A stretch of DNA of 64,000 nt, taken from positions 1 to 64,000 of the forward strand of contig CADEGF010000026.1 in assembly GCA_902826815.1 (NCBI GenBank), given 5' to 3'. Position numbers and translations under genes: made by a program. This stretch comes from an uncultured Mycobacteriaceae bacterium (GTDB lineage: Bacteria; Actinomycetota; Actinomycetes; Mycobacteriales; Mycobacteriaceae). The notes beneath the pieces were generated by a model, which did not search any database, was not told where the DNA came from, and saw nothing but the letters and a program-made list of their open reading frames with translations. Of this stretch, positions 8,468-16,751 are shown in pieces. Positions within the stretch are counted from its first letter, which is position 1, and the number at the start of each line of letters is the position of its first letter.

Positions 8468-8989
8468 TCAGCCCCCGAGCAGCCGAACCGGATTGTTGCC
8501 GTCCCACTCCGCGGCGGCGTCGTGAATGAATATCGCGTTGGCAGCGGTCGCATCGGTGAGCTCGGAGATCTCGATGACGGCCGCAGGCGAATTCGGCGGT
8601 TCCACATAGGCGAAGCGCACGCCGTATCCCTCACCGCCTGACCATACGACCGGCCAGCCCGCGTTCTCGACTGCACGCATGGTGTCGGTGAAATCGCTTG
8701 TCCAATAGGCCAGCTGGTGAAGGCCGGGACCGTTGGCGTTCAAAAACTCGGTGAAGATACTCGGCGTGGCCTCCTGCTGGTGGATCAGCTCGATCTGCAG
8801 TTCGCCGCTGTTGGACCAGGCCAGCGACACCGTCGCTCGACACGGCTCGCCACGGTAGGCCGCCTCCAACGGCATATCCCGCATCACGAACCACGGCCCG
8901 ACACCGAGCGCAAGCCAACCCGCGATCGCCTGGTCGAGATCGGTTACGACGTAACCGATCTGGCGCACCGGGCCCGGTAGCACCGTCAC
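8468..8989 (-). CDS. VOC-family (glyoxalase/epimerase fold) protein
   Basis: 173 residues with the vicinal-oxygen-chelate pattern: PVRQIGYVVTDLDQAIAGWLALGVGPW at the start, ELQIELIHQQ with a probable metal glutamate, and GLHQLAYWTSDF with the second-repeat histidine. Relatives include methylmalonyl-CoA epimerases and extradiol-type lyases; the reaction cannot be fixed from sequence. Last gene of a four-gene minus-strand operon; ATG 8989 overlaps the dehydrogenase stop by 4 bp. Confidence 0.75.
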   Translation of the reverse strand: MTVLPGPVRQIGYVVTDLDQAIAGWLALGVGPWFVMRDMPLEAAYRGEPCRATVSLAWSNSGELQIELIHQQEATPSIFTEFLNANGPGLHQLAYWTSDFTDTMRAVENAGWPVVWSGGEGYGVRFAYVEPPNSPAAVIEISELTDATAANAIFIHDAAAEWDGNNPVRLLGG

Positions 8990-10008
8990 GACGCAGTCGG
9001 GTGGACGACGACGCGTGGCGGGCCCTGCCCCTTGCGCACTTGGTCGATGGCTTCAGGCACTTCGTCGAGCCCGATGATCTTGCCGATGCTCGGCGAGGGA
9101 TCGAGCCTGCCGTCGGCCACCGCGTCCAGGGTGCCGTACCAGTCCTGCGGCATTGGGCCGCCGCCGAACTGAATCGTCATGCCCTTGTGCGTGGCCGCCG
9201 TGCAGTCGATCGTCCCGGCGTCGTACCAGCCACCCGCGACGTAGACCCGCGCCATGAACTCGCACGATTCCACGATGTTCTGCATGAGGCCATTCTTGCC
9301 GACACATTCGAAGATGACTTGCGTTGTCTGAAAATTGTTGGCCCGAAATGTCTCTCGCCACACGTCGTACGGGTCGCGTGACGACGGGTTGACCAGGATA
9401 TCGGCACCGAAGGTCTTGGCATAGGCAAGCCGGCCGTCGCTGTAGTCCGAAACCACGGTCGGCCCGATGCCGCGCGCCTTGAGCGCGGCCACTGTCGAAA
9501 GACCGATGGCGCCCGCACCGATGACCAGTGGCAGCTCGCCCGCCTTGATACCCGAACAACGAACGTAGAACTCCCCCACCGCGAATGCGTCCACCAGCGC
9601 GACGGAGTCGTTCGGCACGCCGTCGGGCACTTTTCGGGCCATTATCTCGGAGACGAGCATCAACCCGCCGAATGCGCCTGGCGCGTCCGGGTTGTGCCCG
9701 ATCACGAGCGGCTCTTCGCCGTGGCGGATCATGATCGGCAGGCTGGTGACGCGCGTGCCGACGGGGAAATCGCCCGAGCAGTCCGGTCCGTGGCCGACAA
9801 CCTCACCGATGAACTCGTGGCCCATGATGGTGTCGCGGTCGGCGTCCCACTTGAACCGGTCGGCCGAGTTCGGATGATCCATGTAGTGCACGTCTGATGC
9901 GCAGATCGCCGCGCTCAGCGGTTTGATCAGGAGTTCGCCGCGGCCGGGCACCGGATCGTCGGTCTCCCGTACCTCGAGCCTTCCGCCGCGCAGCACCACA
10001 GCGCGCAT
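8986..10008 (-). CDS. Zinc-type medium-chain alcohol dehydrogenase
   Basis: 340 residues (MDR superfamily). Catalytic zinc ligands are suggested by ICASDVHYMDHP (Cys) and IMGHEFIGEVVG (His-Glu); the NAD(P) Rossmann motif is VIGAGAIGLSTVAAL. The four-cysteine structural zinc loop is absent. It would oxidise a secondary or primary alcohol of the pathway. The start ATG 10008 overlaps the SDR stop (ATGA); the longer open frame upstream is the shadow of the SDR. Confidence 0.85.
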   Translation of the reverse strand: MRAVVLRGGRLEVRETDDPVPGRGELLIKPLSAAICASDVHYMDHPNSADRFKWDADRDTIMGHEFIGEVVGHGPDCSGDFPVGTRVTSLPIMIRHGEEPLVIGHNPDAPGAFGGLMLVSEIMARKVPDGVPNDSVALVDAFAVGEFYVRCSGIKAGELPLVIGAGAIGLSTVAALKARGIGPTVVSDYSDGRLAYAKTFGADILVNPSSRDPYDVWRETFRANNFQTTQVIFECVGKNGLMQNIVESCEFMARVYVAGGWYDAGTIDCTAATHKGMTIQFGGGPMPQDWYGTLDAVADGRLDPSPSIGKIIGLDEVPEAIDQVRKGQGPPRVVVHPTAS

Positions 10009-10817
10009 CAGCCCGCGGTCCCCTGCTTGGACGCGAAGTCGATCGATGCGGCGCTGGTGAGCTCGACCAACGTCCGCCTGTCTGCGGTCCATATCATGGA
10101 TGCCATGGTTCGATTCTTCTCTCCCACAGGGTAAGTCGGGCCGTTGCCGATGTTGTCGATGATTTCTCGCGCCGCATCGTCTGGAAGCATCACGGTGTCC
10201 GGATCGTAGGGAACGCCCATTCGCTGGAACGCCTCGGTGTAGGTCATGCCGAGCGGCGCGCAACACACGTCGACGCCGTGCGGACGGAGCTCGGCCCACA
10301 GTCCCTCGGCGAAGTTGACGTTGAAGGCCTTCACCGCGGAGTACACCGCGAGCAGCGACGCTCCCGACAGACACGCGAGCGATCCCACCAGCACGATGCC
10401 GCCGCGACCGCGCTCGCGCATCGCAGGGGCGAAGTGCCGCGCAAGCGCGACCGGTCCGATGCACGCCAACTTGATCTGCTGCAGTGAGTTCTCGAGAGAG
10501 TCCTCGAGGAACTCGACCGTGCGGTTCGCGGCTCCTGCGTTGTAGATGACCAGTCCGACTTCGAGCCCATCGGTCGCCTCGGCCACCCGCTCCGAGATAT
10601 CGGGAGCGGTGAGGTCAAGCACCAAAGGTCGCACCTCGACGCCGTGGCGCTGGCGCACGGCCGCCGCAACCTCGGCCAACAGCGCCTGGTTACGCACGAT
10701 CAGCACGAGATCCAGTCCACGCTCGGCCAGTTGGTCGGCCAGGCTGGCGCCGACCCCCTCGGATGCGCCTGCGATGACCGCCCAGCGGCCGTAGCGCTGC
10801 GCGAAATCGTTTGTCAT
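10008..10817 (-). CDS. Short-chain dehydrogenase/reductase
   Basis: 269 residues, classical SDR: cofactor motif GASEGVGASLA (TGxxxGxG type), YNAG, Ser in VGSLACLSG and the YSAVK catalytic Tyr/Lys. The absence of an acidic residue in the first beta-turn region (LIVRNQ) would favour NADP, which is inference. Second gene of the operon SnoaL, SDR, MDR, VOC; both ends overlap neighbours by 4 bp. Confidence 0.85.
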   Translation of the reverse strand: MTNDFAQRYGRWAVIAGASEGVGASLADQLAERGLDLVLIVRNQALLAEVAAAVRQRHGVEVRPLVLDLTAPDISERVAEATDGLEVGLVIYNAGAANRTVEFLEDSLENSLQQIKLACIGPVALARHFAPAMRERGRGGIVLVGSLACLSGASLLAVYSAVKAFNVNFAEGLWAELRPHGVDVCCAPLGMTYTEAFQRMGVPYDPDTVMLPDDAAREIIDNIGNGPTYPVGEKNRTMASMIWTADRRTLVELTSAASIDFASKQGTAG

Positions 10818-11233
10818 GACGTCGATCCCCCGCCCGTGAGCATCCGCGGAGTGCAGGTGACACGCCTGCGAATTCGCCATCCGTCGGCACCGCGCGCGAG
10901 CTCGTCGTCGTAGTGGCCGATGACGTCGACCCATGGCGCGTTGTCGCCGGGCGCCACCATCAGCACGGCGTGCACGTAGGTGCGCGCGGTGGCGGTGTCT
11001 CCGTTGACCTCGATGACGAAGTTCGACAGCCGGTGGTACGTGTGCCCCATCGGGTCGTGCACCTTGGCGAACAAATCGGTGAAGGCGTCCGGGTCGGTGA
11101 ATGTGCCGAGCTCGCCGTAGTCGAGGTCGACCACGTCGGCCCAGCATGTGCGGAACAGCGGCCAGTTCTTCGAGTCGATACCCGTGGCGTAGCGGACGAG
11201 CACGTCGATGATCTGCGCCTTGTCGGCTTCCAC
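10814..11233 (-). CDS. SnoaL-like / NTF2-fold protein
   Basis: 139 residues. The pattern DVLVRYATGIDSKNWPLFRTCWADVVDLDYG followed by HRLSNFVIEVNGDTATARTYVHA and GWRIRRRVTCTPRML is that of SnoaL_4-like proteins, small cone-shaped enzymes (dehydratases, cyclases, isomerases). It opens the operon down to 8468. Start GTG 11233; a TetR gene is divergent, with an imperfect dyad between them. Confidence 0.75.
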   Translation of the reverse strand: MEADKAQIIDVLVRYATGIDSKNWPLFRTCWADVVDLDYGELGTFTDPDAFTDLFAKVHDPMGHTYHRLSNFVIEVNGDTATARTYVHAVLMVAPGDNAPWVDVIGHYDDELARGADGWRIRRRVTCTPRMLTGGGSTS

Positions 11234-11252
11234 GTCGTCAAATTAGCGGATA

Positions 11253-11271
11253 AGTTAGACTCGGGTCAACT
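11253..11271. promoter_or_regulatory. Imperfect dyad between SnoaL operon and TetR
   Basis: AGTT-A-GAC-TCGG-GTC-AACT, an imperfect inverted repeat in the 65-bp divergent gap. Its place suggests the autoregulatory operator of the TetR gene at 11299, also controlling the SnoaL operon. It is unlike the GAGAAT element. Confidence 0.35.
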
Positions 11272-11298
11272 ATTGATTTGGCCGGAAAAGCGGTGCAA

Positions 11299-11943
11299 AT
11301 GGCGCAGATTGGCCGAGGTGCAGTTGCTGACCAGGGTCAGCGCCGCGCCTCCTACCAGCAGGCACGGTCACACGCGACCAAGCAGGCGCTGGTGGCTGCC
11401 GCGACCGCGTTGTGGCGGGCCAACGGCTACGCAGGAACGACCGTCGCCGACATCTGCCGAGCCGCGGGAGTGTCAAAGGCGTTGTTCTACTTCTATTTCC
11501 CGCGCAAGGAAGACGTGCTGTTCGAGGTCGGGATCGTGTCGACGGAGGCCGCCCATCGGGTGGCAACCGAGATGCTCACCAAGCCATACGACGTGCCGGC
11601 CGTCGTCAACGCGGTGCTCGAGTCGCTGGAGGCGACGATGCGCGGCAGCAGTCCGGAGCTTCTGACCGAGGCGATCCTCGAGGGCTACCGGCAGGCGCTG
11701 GCCGGCCACGACCACCTCGAGCAGACGTCGGTCATCTTCGCCGAGGTCTTCGGGCGGGCCGTGACCGACGGCAAGCTTCCCGGCGACTTCGAGGTCGCCC
11801 ATGTCGCGACCGTCGCGCAGTCCCTCGTCAGCGAGGGCGCCCGCTTGTGGGCGGCAGGCCGATTCGATGGCCGGTCGTTCGCCGAGGTCGTCGGCCGCGA
11901 CATCGCCGCGCTGGTCGCCGGCTACAGCGTTGCCGGACAGTGA
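11299..11943 (+). CDS. TetR-family transcriptional regulator
   Basis: 214 residues from ATG 11299 (TTG 11278 is an in-frame alternative; neither has a strong ribosome site). The N-terminal helix-turn-helix is KQALVAAATALWRANGYAGTTVADICRAAGVSKALFYFYFPRKEDVLF, then an all-helical ligand domain of ordinary length. Divergent from the SnoaL/SDR/MDR/VOC operon, which it probably represses. It ends 54 bp before the DUF35-thiolase operon. It is one candidate, not proven, for the factor reading the GAGAAT sites, although its own promoter lacks a good copy. Confidence 0.85.
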   Translation: MAQIGRGAVADQGQRRASYQQARSHATKQALVAAATALWRANGYAGTTVADICRAAGVSKALFYFYFPRKEDVLFEVGIVSTEAAHRVATEMLTKPYDVPAVVNAVLESLEATMRGSSPELLTEAILEGYRQALAGHDHLEQTSVIFAEVFGRAVTDGKLPGDFEVAHVATVAQSLVSEGARLWAAGRFDGRSFAEVVGRDIAALVAGYSVAGQ

Positions 11944-11966
11944 TGGACCGCGTGTTCTCTCTGGAC

Positions 11967-11981
11967 GAGAATGGCATTTCC
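11967..11981 (+). promoter_or_regulatory. Shared operator-like site D
   Basis: GAGAATGGCATTTCC, 17 bp upstream of the GTG start at 11998; identical to site A in the first 12 bases. Its position argues against the ATG at 11971, which would lie inside the site. Confidence 0.55.
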
Positions 11982-11997
11982 CATTACTGTCAATCGG

Positions 11998-12420
11998 GTG
12001 TCGACACAGCAGAAGGCGCTCGCGCCCGAGATCTCTACCTGGCCCGATGAGAACCCGCAGCTGATCGGTAGCCGCTGCGGCGCATGCGGAGCCACCACAT
12101 TCCCCGTCCAGCAGCGCTGCCCCAAGTGCAGCGGCGGCGAGATGTCCGACGTGAACCTGCCCCGCCGCGGCACGGTGGTCGCCTGGACGACGCAGGGCTT
12201 TCCCCCCGGCGCGCCGTATAAGGGCCCGACGGGCAAGGACTTCGTGCCGTTCGGTGTCGGGCTGGTGCAGCTCGACGACGTCATCCGCGTCGAGGGCAGG
12301 CTCACCGAGAACGATCCGGAGAAGATCCAGTTCGGCATGGACGTCGAGCTGACCATGATCCCGTTCACCACCGATGACGAGGGCAACGAACTCGTCACCT
12401 TCGCCTTCCAGCCGGTCTAG
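11998..12420 (+). CDS. DUF35 zinc-ribbon OB-fold protein
   Basis: 140 residues from GTG 11998. The rubredoxin-like zinc ribbon RCGACGATTFPVQQRCPKC (C-x2-C...C-x2-C) is followed by the OB-fold segment RRGTVVAWTTQGF ... GVGLVQLDDVIRVEGRL. DUF35 proteins partner thiolase-fold enzymes: ChsH2/DUF35 with Ltp2 forms an aldolase in sterol side-chain breakdown, and archaeal DUF35 bridges thiolase and HMG-CoA synthase. Here the thiolase-like partner follows after 13 bp. An upstream ATG at 11971 is in frame but overlaps the operator-like site. Confidence 0.85.
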   Translation: MSTQQKALAPEISTWPDENPQLIGSRCGACGATTFPVQQRCPKCSGGEMSDVNLPRRGTVVAWTTQGFPPGAPYKGPTGKDFVPFGVGLVQLDDVIRVEGRLTENDPEKIQFGMDVELTMIPFTTDDEGNELVTFAFQPV

Positions 12421-12433
12421 AGAGGACTCACCC

Positions 12434-13579
12434 GTGACGAACGACGTCGCCATCATCGGCGTTGGACTGCATCCCTTCGGCCGGTTCGACAAGACCGCGA
12501 TGGAGATGGGCGCCGAGGCCATTCAGTTCGCTCTCGACGACGCCGGTGTCGACTGGAAGGACATCCAGTTCGGCGTCGGCGGTAGCTATGAGGTGTCCAA
12601 CCCCGACGCGGTGACCCGGCTCGTCGGCCTGACCGGCATCACGTTCACCAACGTCTTCAACGCCTGCGCCACCGCGGCGTCGGCCATCCAGCAGACCGCA
12701 GACACGATCCGGCTGGGCAAGTACGACATCGGAATCGCCATCGGCTTGGACAAGCACCCCCGCGGCGCGTTCACCGACGACCCCGCCAAGCTGGCACTGC
12801 CCCAGTGGTACGCCGAGAACGGCCAGTTCGTCACCACGAAGTTCTTCGGTATCAAGGCCAACCATTACTTGCACAAGCACGGCATCTCCCAGGAGACGCT
12901 GGCCAAGGTGGCTGCCAAGAACTTCCGCAACGGCGAGAAGAACCCGAATGCGTTCCGCCGCAAGCCGATCAGCGAGGAGGAGATCCTCAACTCGGCGGTG
13001 CTGAACTACCCGCTGACGCAGTACATGTTCTGCGCGCCCGACGAAGGTGCGGCGGCGGTGATCATGTGCCGCGGCGACATCGCGCACAAGTTCACCAATA
13101 AGCCGGTGTATGTGAAGGCCACCGAGATCCGGACGCGCACCTTCGGCGCCTACGAGGTGCACGCGACGTTCGCGCCGCTCGATGAAGATCCTTCGCCGAC
13201 GGTGTACGCCGCGAAGGCCGCGTACGAGGTCGCGGGCATCGGCCCGGAGGACGTCGACGTCGCACAGCTACAGGACACCGATGCGGGCGCCGAGGTCATT
13301 CACATGGCCGAGACCGGGCTTTGCGCGGACGGTGAGCAGGAGAAGCTGCTGGCCGACGGCGCCACCGAGATCCACGGCAGCATTCCGGTCAACACCGACG
13401 GCGGCTTGATCGCCAACGGCGAGCCGATCGGCGCCTCCGGCCTGCGGCAGGTACACGAACTGGTGCGCCAGCTGCGCGGCGAGGCGGGCGACCGTCAGGT
13501 GCCGGGTGAGCCGAAGGTGGGTCTGGCCCAGGTCTACGGCGCGCCGGGTACGGCGTCGGCGACGATCCTGTCGGTGTAG
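12434..13579 (+). CDS. Ltp/SCP2-type thiolase-fold enzyme, probable aldolase/lyase
   Basis: 381 residues, GTG start after GAGAGG. Thiolase fold with nucleophile-type Cys in NVFNACATAAS (Cys78). The second catalytic motif, normally GHPxGATG, reads GEPIGASG, so the general-base histidine is replaced by Glu; the C-terminal segment is QVYGAPGTASATILSV rather than CxGG. With a DUF35 partner directly upstream, a retro-aldol role like Ltp2, cleaving a beta-hydroxyacyl-CoA, fits better than ordinary thiolysis. The stop overlaps the start of the isomerase gene. Confidence 0.8.
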   Translation: MTNDVAIIGVGLHPFGRFDKTAMEMGAEAIQFALDDAGVDWKDIQFGVGGSYEVSNPDAVTRLVGLTGITFTNVFNACATAASAIQQTADTIRLGKYDIGIAIGLDKHPRGAFTDDPAKLALPQWYAENGQFVTTKFFGIKANHYLHKHGISQETLAKVAAKNFRNGEKNPNAFRRKPISEEEILNSAVLNYPLTQYMFCAPDEGAAAVIMCRGDIAHKFTNKPVYVKATEIRTRTFGAYEVHATFAPLDEDPSPTVYAAKAAYEVAGIGPEDVDVAQLQDTDAGAEVIHMAETGLCADGEQEKLLADGATEIHGSIPVNTDGGLIANGEPIGASGLRQVHELVRQLRGEAGDRQVPGEPKVGLAQVYGAPGTASATILSV

Positions 13580-13941
13580 TGACCGCAGTCGTGTCGACAG
13601 TCGCCGACACCGTCAACAGCTACGCGGAGCTGCTCGGCTCCGGTAGCGCCGATGAGATCACCGCGCTCTACGCACCGGATGCCTCCGTCGAGGACCCTGT
13701 CGGCAGCGGTGTGCGACACGGCCACGACGAGATCCGCGAGCTGTACAGCCGCGTCGAGAAACAAACCCGCACAGTCGAACTCCTGTCGGTGCACATCAAC
13801 GGCAACGAGGCGGCATTCCTGGCGCGGCTGACCGTCATCACAGGGGATGTGCACACCAGGATCGACGGAATCGACGTCATGACGTTCGACGAGCAGGCCA
13901 GGATCACGTCGATGCGGGCGTTCTGGTCGGCGCCGCAGTGA
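13579..13941 (+). CDS. Ketosteroid isomerase-like protein
   Basis: 120 residues. It closely follows bacterial delta5-3-ketosteroid isomerase: SYAELLGSGSADEITALYAP, DASVEDPVGSGVRHGHDEIRELY, and IDGIDVMTFDEQARITSMRAFW. The catalytic trio is all present as Tyr15, Asp39 and Asp99 (Tyr14/Asp38/Asp99 in the Comamonas enzyme). The reaction would be double-bond migration in a 3-keto-5-ene type substrate. Start GTG 13579 overlaps the thiolase stop TAG; co-transcribed with DUF35 and thiolase. It is the best single clue to a steroid-like substrate. Confidence 0.8.
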   Translation: MTAVVSTVADTVNSYAELLGSGSADEITALYAPDASVEDPVGSGVRHGHDEIRELYSRVEKQTRTVELLSVHINGNEAAFLARLTVITGDVHTRIDGIDVMTFDEQARITSMRAFWSAPQ

Positions 13942-14314
13942 TCGGCGCGCCCGACCCGGACGAGGGGCCGAGCAAGTGGTACCCGACCGGCATCCGGATG
14001 AAAAACGAGTATCGCCCTACCTGCTCCGACCGGCGGATATCCGCCGAAGCTTCCGATGTAGTGGCGCCGACAACGGCGACACCCATCGGAAGGAAGGGCA
14101 CGGATCTCGCACAGGAGGTCTGCTGGGGCTCCATCTCCCTGCCAGTCGCTTGGCAGGTCGGAGACCCGGAGTCCGCGGGTTGCGCACATTCCCGCACCTG
14201 AGCGGCAAAGCGGCGATCCTTGCGAAGTACCTGTATGGATGGCCGCTGCCCACTACCGTCGACCGGATGGAAGATTCGCTATACCTCCTGAAAATCTTGT
14301 TCTAAAATTCGGAA
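13942..14314. other. 373-bp gap with palindromes, no gene recognised
   Basis: No convincing reading frame on either strand. It holds a perfect 16-bp palindrome CGGCGGATATCCGCCG (14031-14046), a hairpin CCTGCCA-6-TGGCAGG (14138-14157), and near the right end GAAAATCTTGTTCTA (14290-14304), a weak copy of the shared operator 10 bp before ATG 14315. I could not match the hairpin to a known riboswitch. Confidence 0.4.
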
Positions 14315-14743
14315 ATGATGTTTCCGGTAGGACGCCTGACGCTGGCGACGCTCGTGGCAGCCGCCATCGTCAGCCCCTCCGCGGTCGCGCAGGCGGATCC
14401 GCCTCCCCCGCCGTTGCGCCAGGTCAAGTACACGGTGTGGACCGAGCAGCCGTACAACGGCGCCGAGATCTACTTCCGCGACACCGACCCGCCGAACTGG
14501 GGGGAGTACAGCCACAACCCCTACCTCTACAGCCCCAACATCGAGGCCAACCTCGGCCCCGAGCAGAAGTGGGTGCTCGACGTCGGGCTGGCCAACCCCG
14601 ACTCGTGGGCGATGGTGACCGCGAGCATCGCGTCCGACTCGCAGGCGGCACCGAACTTCCACTGCGTGCTCGCCGTCGACGGCGTCGTCGTCAAGACCCA
14701 CCAAGGCCCCAGAGGAGCGCTCTGTTCCATTCGCTCTTGGTGA
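14315..14743 (+). CDS. Secreted MmpS-like small protein
   Basis: 142 residues. A signal peptide (MMFPVGRLTLATLVAAAIVSPSAVAQA, cleavage about 27) precedes a beta-rich domain with QVKYTVWTEQPYNGAEIYFRD and a late cysteine pair (FHCVLAVDG...ALCSIRSW) reminiscent of the exported domain of MmpS proteins. No membrane anchor beyond the signal, so an exported or envelope protein is likely. Ends 5 bp from the convergent TetR gene. Function unknown. Confidence 0.6.
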   Translation: MMFPVGRLTLATLVAAAIVSPSAVAQADPPPPPLRQVKYTVWTEQPYNGAEIYFRDTDPPNWGEYSHNPYLYSPNIEANLGPEQKWVLDVGLANPDSWAMVTASIASDSQAAPNFHCVLAVDGVVVKTHQGPRGALCSIRSW

Positions 14744-14748
14744 GCCGG

Positions 14749-15336
14749 CTAGACCGGCTCCCCCTCGAGTTGCCGCAGCCACGCTTCGACGAACTCGAGC
14801 GTCTCCGAATGCCCGGTCGACATCCCCAGCGCCGTTTCCATCACCAGGACCCGGGACAGGCTCGTCGCGAACACCGCCCACACCACGGGCGGAACCTGCG
14901 AAGCGTCGATGTCGTATCGCTTCAGGGCGTCGGTCAACGCCTGGCGTTCCCTTTCGCGGAACAACTCGCCGTAGCGCGCGAACTCAGCCCGCAGTTCCTC
15001 ACGATGACTGGCCAACGCCATGAACTCCACAGTGAAGGCGGTGATTCTCGGATCCGAGCTGTACCGCCACAGCGCCCACAGCGGCTGCGGCGACTTCAGC
15101 GCAATGGCCTGTGCCTCGAGCCCCTGTTCGGCGCGCCTGCGGAACACCGCCAGGTACAGGTCCTCCATCGTGCGGAAGTAGTAGTGCACCAGCTGCGGCT
15201 TCAGCCCCGCCTTCTCCGCGACGCGTCGCGACGTCACCGCCGCGTAGCCCTCCTCGAGCATCAACCGCTCGGCGGCGTCGAGCAGCACCATCCGATTCTT
15301 CGCGTCCGGCGCCCCGATCCTGCGCTCCGATGCCAT
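14749..15336 (-). CDS. TetR-family regulator next to P450
   Basis: 195 residues from ATG 15336 (an in-frame ATG at 15393 would lie inside the operator). HTH: RMVLLDAAERLMLEEGYAAVTSRRVAEKAGLKPQLVHYYFRTMEDLYLAVF. Divergent from the P450 at 15466, with a long inverted repeat (15392-15413) between them, the classical layout for a local repressor controlling itself and the neighbour. Confidence 0.85.
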   Translation of the reverse strand: MASERRIGAPDAKNRMVLLDAAERLMLEEGYAAVTSRRVAEKAGLKPQLVHYYFRTMEDLYLAVFRRRAEQGLEAQAIALKSPQPLWALWRYSSDPRITAFTVEFMALASHREELRAEFARYGELFRERERQALTDALKRYDIDASQVPPVVWAVFATSLSRVLVMETALGMSTGHSETLEFVEAWLRQLEGEPV

Positions 15337-15391
15337 GCCTGTTCGTCGCCTTCCCCACTGGGCTCGTCGCCTTGACCCTGACCTTAACCCC

Positions 15392-15413
15392 ATGCTAAGC
15401 AGGTGCTCAGCAT
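15392..15413. promoter_or_regulatory. Inverted repeat, probable TetR operator for P450
   Basis: Arms ATGCTAAGCA (15392-15401) and TGCTCAGCAT (15404-15413) around GG, one mismatch in 10 bp. It lies 56 bp upstream of the TetR start and 53 bp upstream of the P450 start. Each arm is itself partly symmetric (TGCTnAGCA), typical of operators bound by two TetR dimers. Confidence 0.6.
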
Positions 15414-15465
15414 ATTGGCGTCATTCGACGGCAATCACCGTTCCGGCCCGGGAGGCACGCAGCAT

Positions 15466-16746
15466 ATGACCACAGACTTCGACTCGGTGGACTACTTCAC
15501 CGACCCGTCGTTGGTGCCCGACCCCCACCCGTATTACGACCACGTCCGCGCCAAGGACCCGGTCTCCTGCCCGATCACCCACGGCGTCCTCGCAGTCACC
15601 GGGTGGGAGGCCGCCAACACCGTGTACAAGGACACCGAGAACTACTCCTCCTGCGTGGCGGTGATGGGCCCGTTCACGCCGATCCCGTTCACCCCAGAGG
15701 GCGACGACATCTGCGCGCAACTGGAGGAGCATCGCACCGAGATCCCGATGTTCGAGCACATGGTCACGATGGACCCGCCGCAGCACACCGACGCACGGTC
15801 CATCCTTTCCCGGCTGCTGACTCCCAAGCGGCTCAAGGAGAACGAGGACTTCATGTGGCGCCTCGCCGACCGCCATATCGACGAGTTCATCGGCGCCGGG
15901 CAGTGCGAATTCCTCGCCGCCTACGCGAAGCCCTTCTCCCTCCTGGTCGTCGCAGACCTACTCGGCGTGCCGGAGGAGGATCACGAGGATTTCCGCGGGT
16001 CCTTCGGCGCCGCAGAGCCGGGGACCAACATCGGCGGCCTCGACCACGAGGTGATCGCCCAGAACCCGCTGGCGTGGGCCGACGAGAAGTTCAGCCGCTA
16101 CATCGAGGAGCGTCGCGAATCGCCGCGCGACGACGTCCTCACGTCGATCGCCACCGCAAAGTATCCCGACGGGTCGACACCGGACGTGGTCGATGTCGTG
16201 CGCACGGCGACGTTCCTGTTCGCCGCCGGGCAGGAGACCACCGCGAAGCTGCTCGGCGCGGCGATGCGGATACTCGGCGACCGGCCCGACATCCAGCAGC
16301 AGCTGCGCGACGACCGCAGCCTGATCCCGGTGTTCATCGAGGAATGTCTGCGGATGGACAGCCCGGTGAAGAGCGTGTTCCGGCTGGCCCGCAAGACGAC
16401 CGCGCTCGGCGACACCGCCGTGCCTGCGGGCACCACGGTGATGGTCAGCCCCGGCGCGGCGAACCGGGATCCCAACCGGTTCGACAATCCGCACGAGTTC
16501 TCACTCGACCGCAAGAACGTCCGCGAGCACATCGCATTCAGCCGCGGTATCCACTCCTGCCCCGGCGCACCGCTCGCGCGGGTCGAGGGCCGGGTCAGCA
16601 TCGAGCGGCTCCTCGACAGGTTGAGCGAGATCACGATCGACGAGGACAAGCACGGACCGGCCGCCTCACGCGCATATACCTATGAGCCGACGTTCATCCT
16701 GCGCGGGCTGACCGATATCAACATCAAGTTCACGCAGGCGCAGTAG
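15466..16746 (+). CDS. Cytochrome P450
   Basis: 426 residues. I-helix oxygen-activation motif AGQETT, ExxR in EECLR with the later RLARKT region, and haem-binding loop FSRGIHSCPGAPLARVE with the cysteine ligand. Start ATG 15466 follows GGGAGG by 10 bp; the frame is open upstream but lacks another good start. Soluble class I P450, needing ferredoxin and reductase; the nearest ferredoxin in the window (34144) is paired with another P450. Controlled probably by the divergent TetR. Confidence 0.9.
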   Translation: MTTDFDSVDYFTDPSLVPDPHPYYDHVRAKDPVSCPITHGVLAVTGWEAANTVYKDTENYSSCVAVMGPFTPIPFTPEGDDICAQLEEHRTEIPMFEHMVTMDPPQHTDARSILSRLLTPKRLKENEDFMWRLADRHIDEFIGAGQCEFLAAYAKPFSLLVVADLLGVPEEDHEDFRGSFGAAEPGTNIGGLDHEVIAQNPLAWADEKFSRYIEERRESPRDDVLTSIATAKYPDGSTPDVVDVVRTATFLFAAGQETTAKLLGAAMRILGDRPDIQQQLRDDRSLIPVFIEECLRMDSPVKSVFRLARKTTALGDTAVPAGTTVMVSPGAANRDPNRFDNPHEFSLDRKNVREHIAFSRGIHSCPGAPLARVEGRVSIERLLDRLSEITIDEDKHGPAASRAYTYEPTFILRGLTDINIKFTQAQ

Positions 16747-16751
16747 CGGGA

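Noticed and set aside
11971-11998. ATG 11971 as start of the DUF35 protein
   Set aside because: It lies inside the operator-like site; the downstream GTG 11998 gives the expected length.
14100-14190. Cobalamin-type riboswitch in the hairpin region
   Set aside because: The B12-box and peripheral helices could not be matched on either strand.
13938-14201. 87-codon plus-strand frame after the isomerase
   Set aside because: No ribosome site, no recognisable fold and unusual composition; treated as non-coding.
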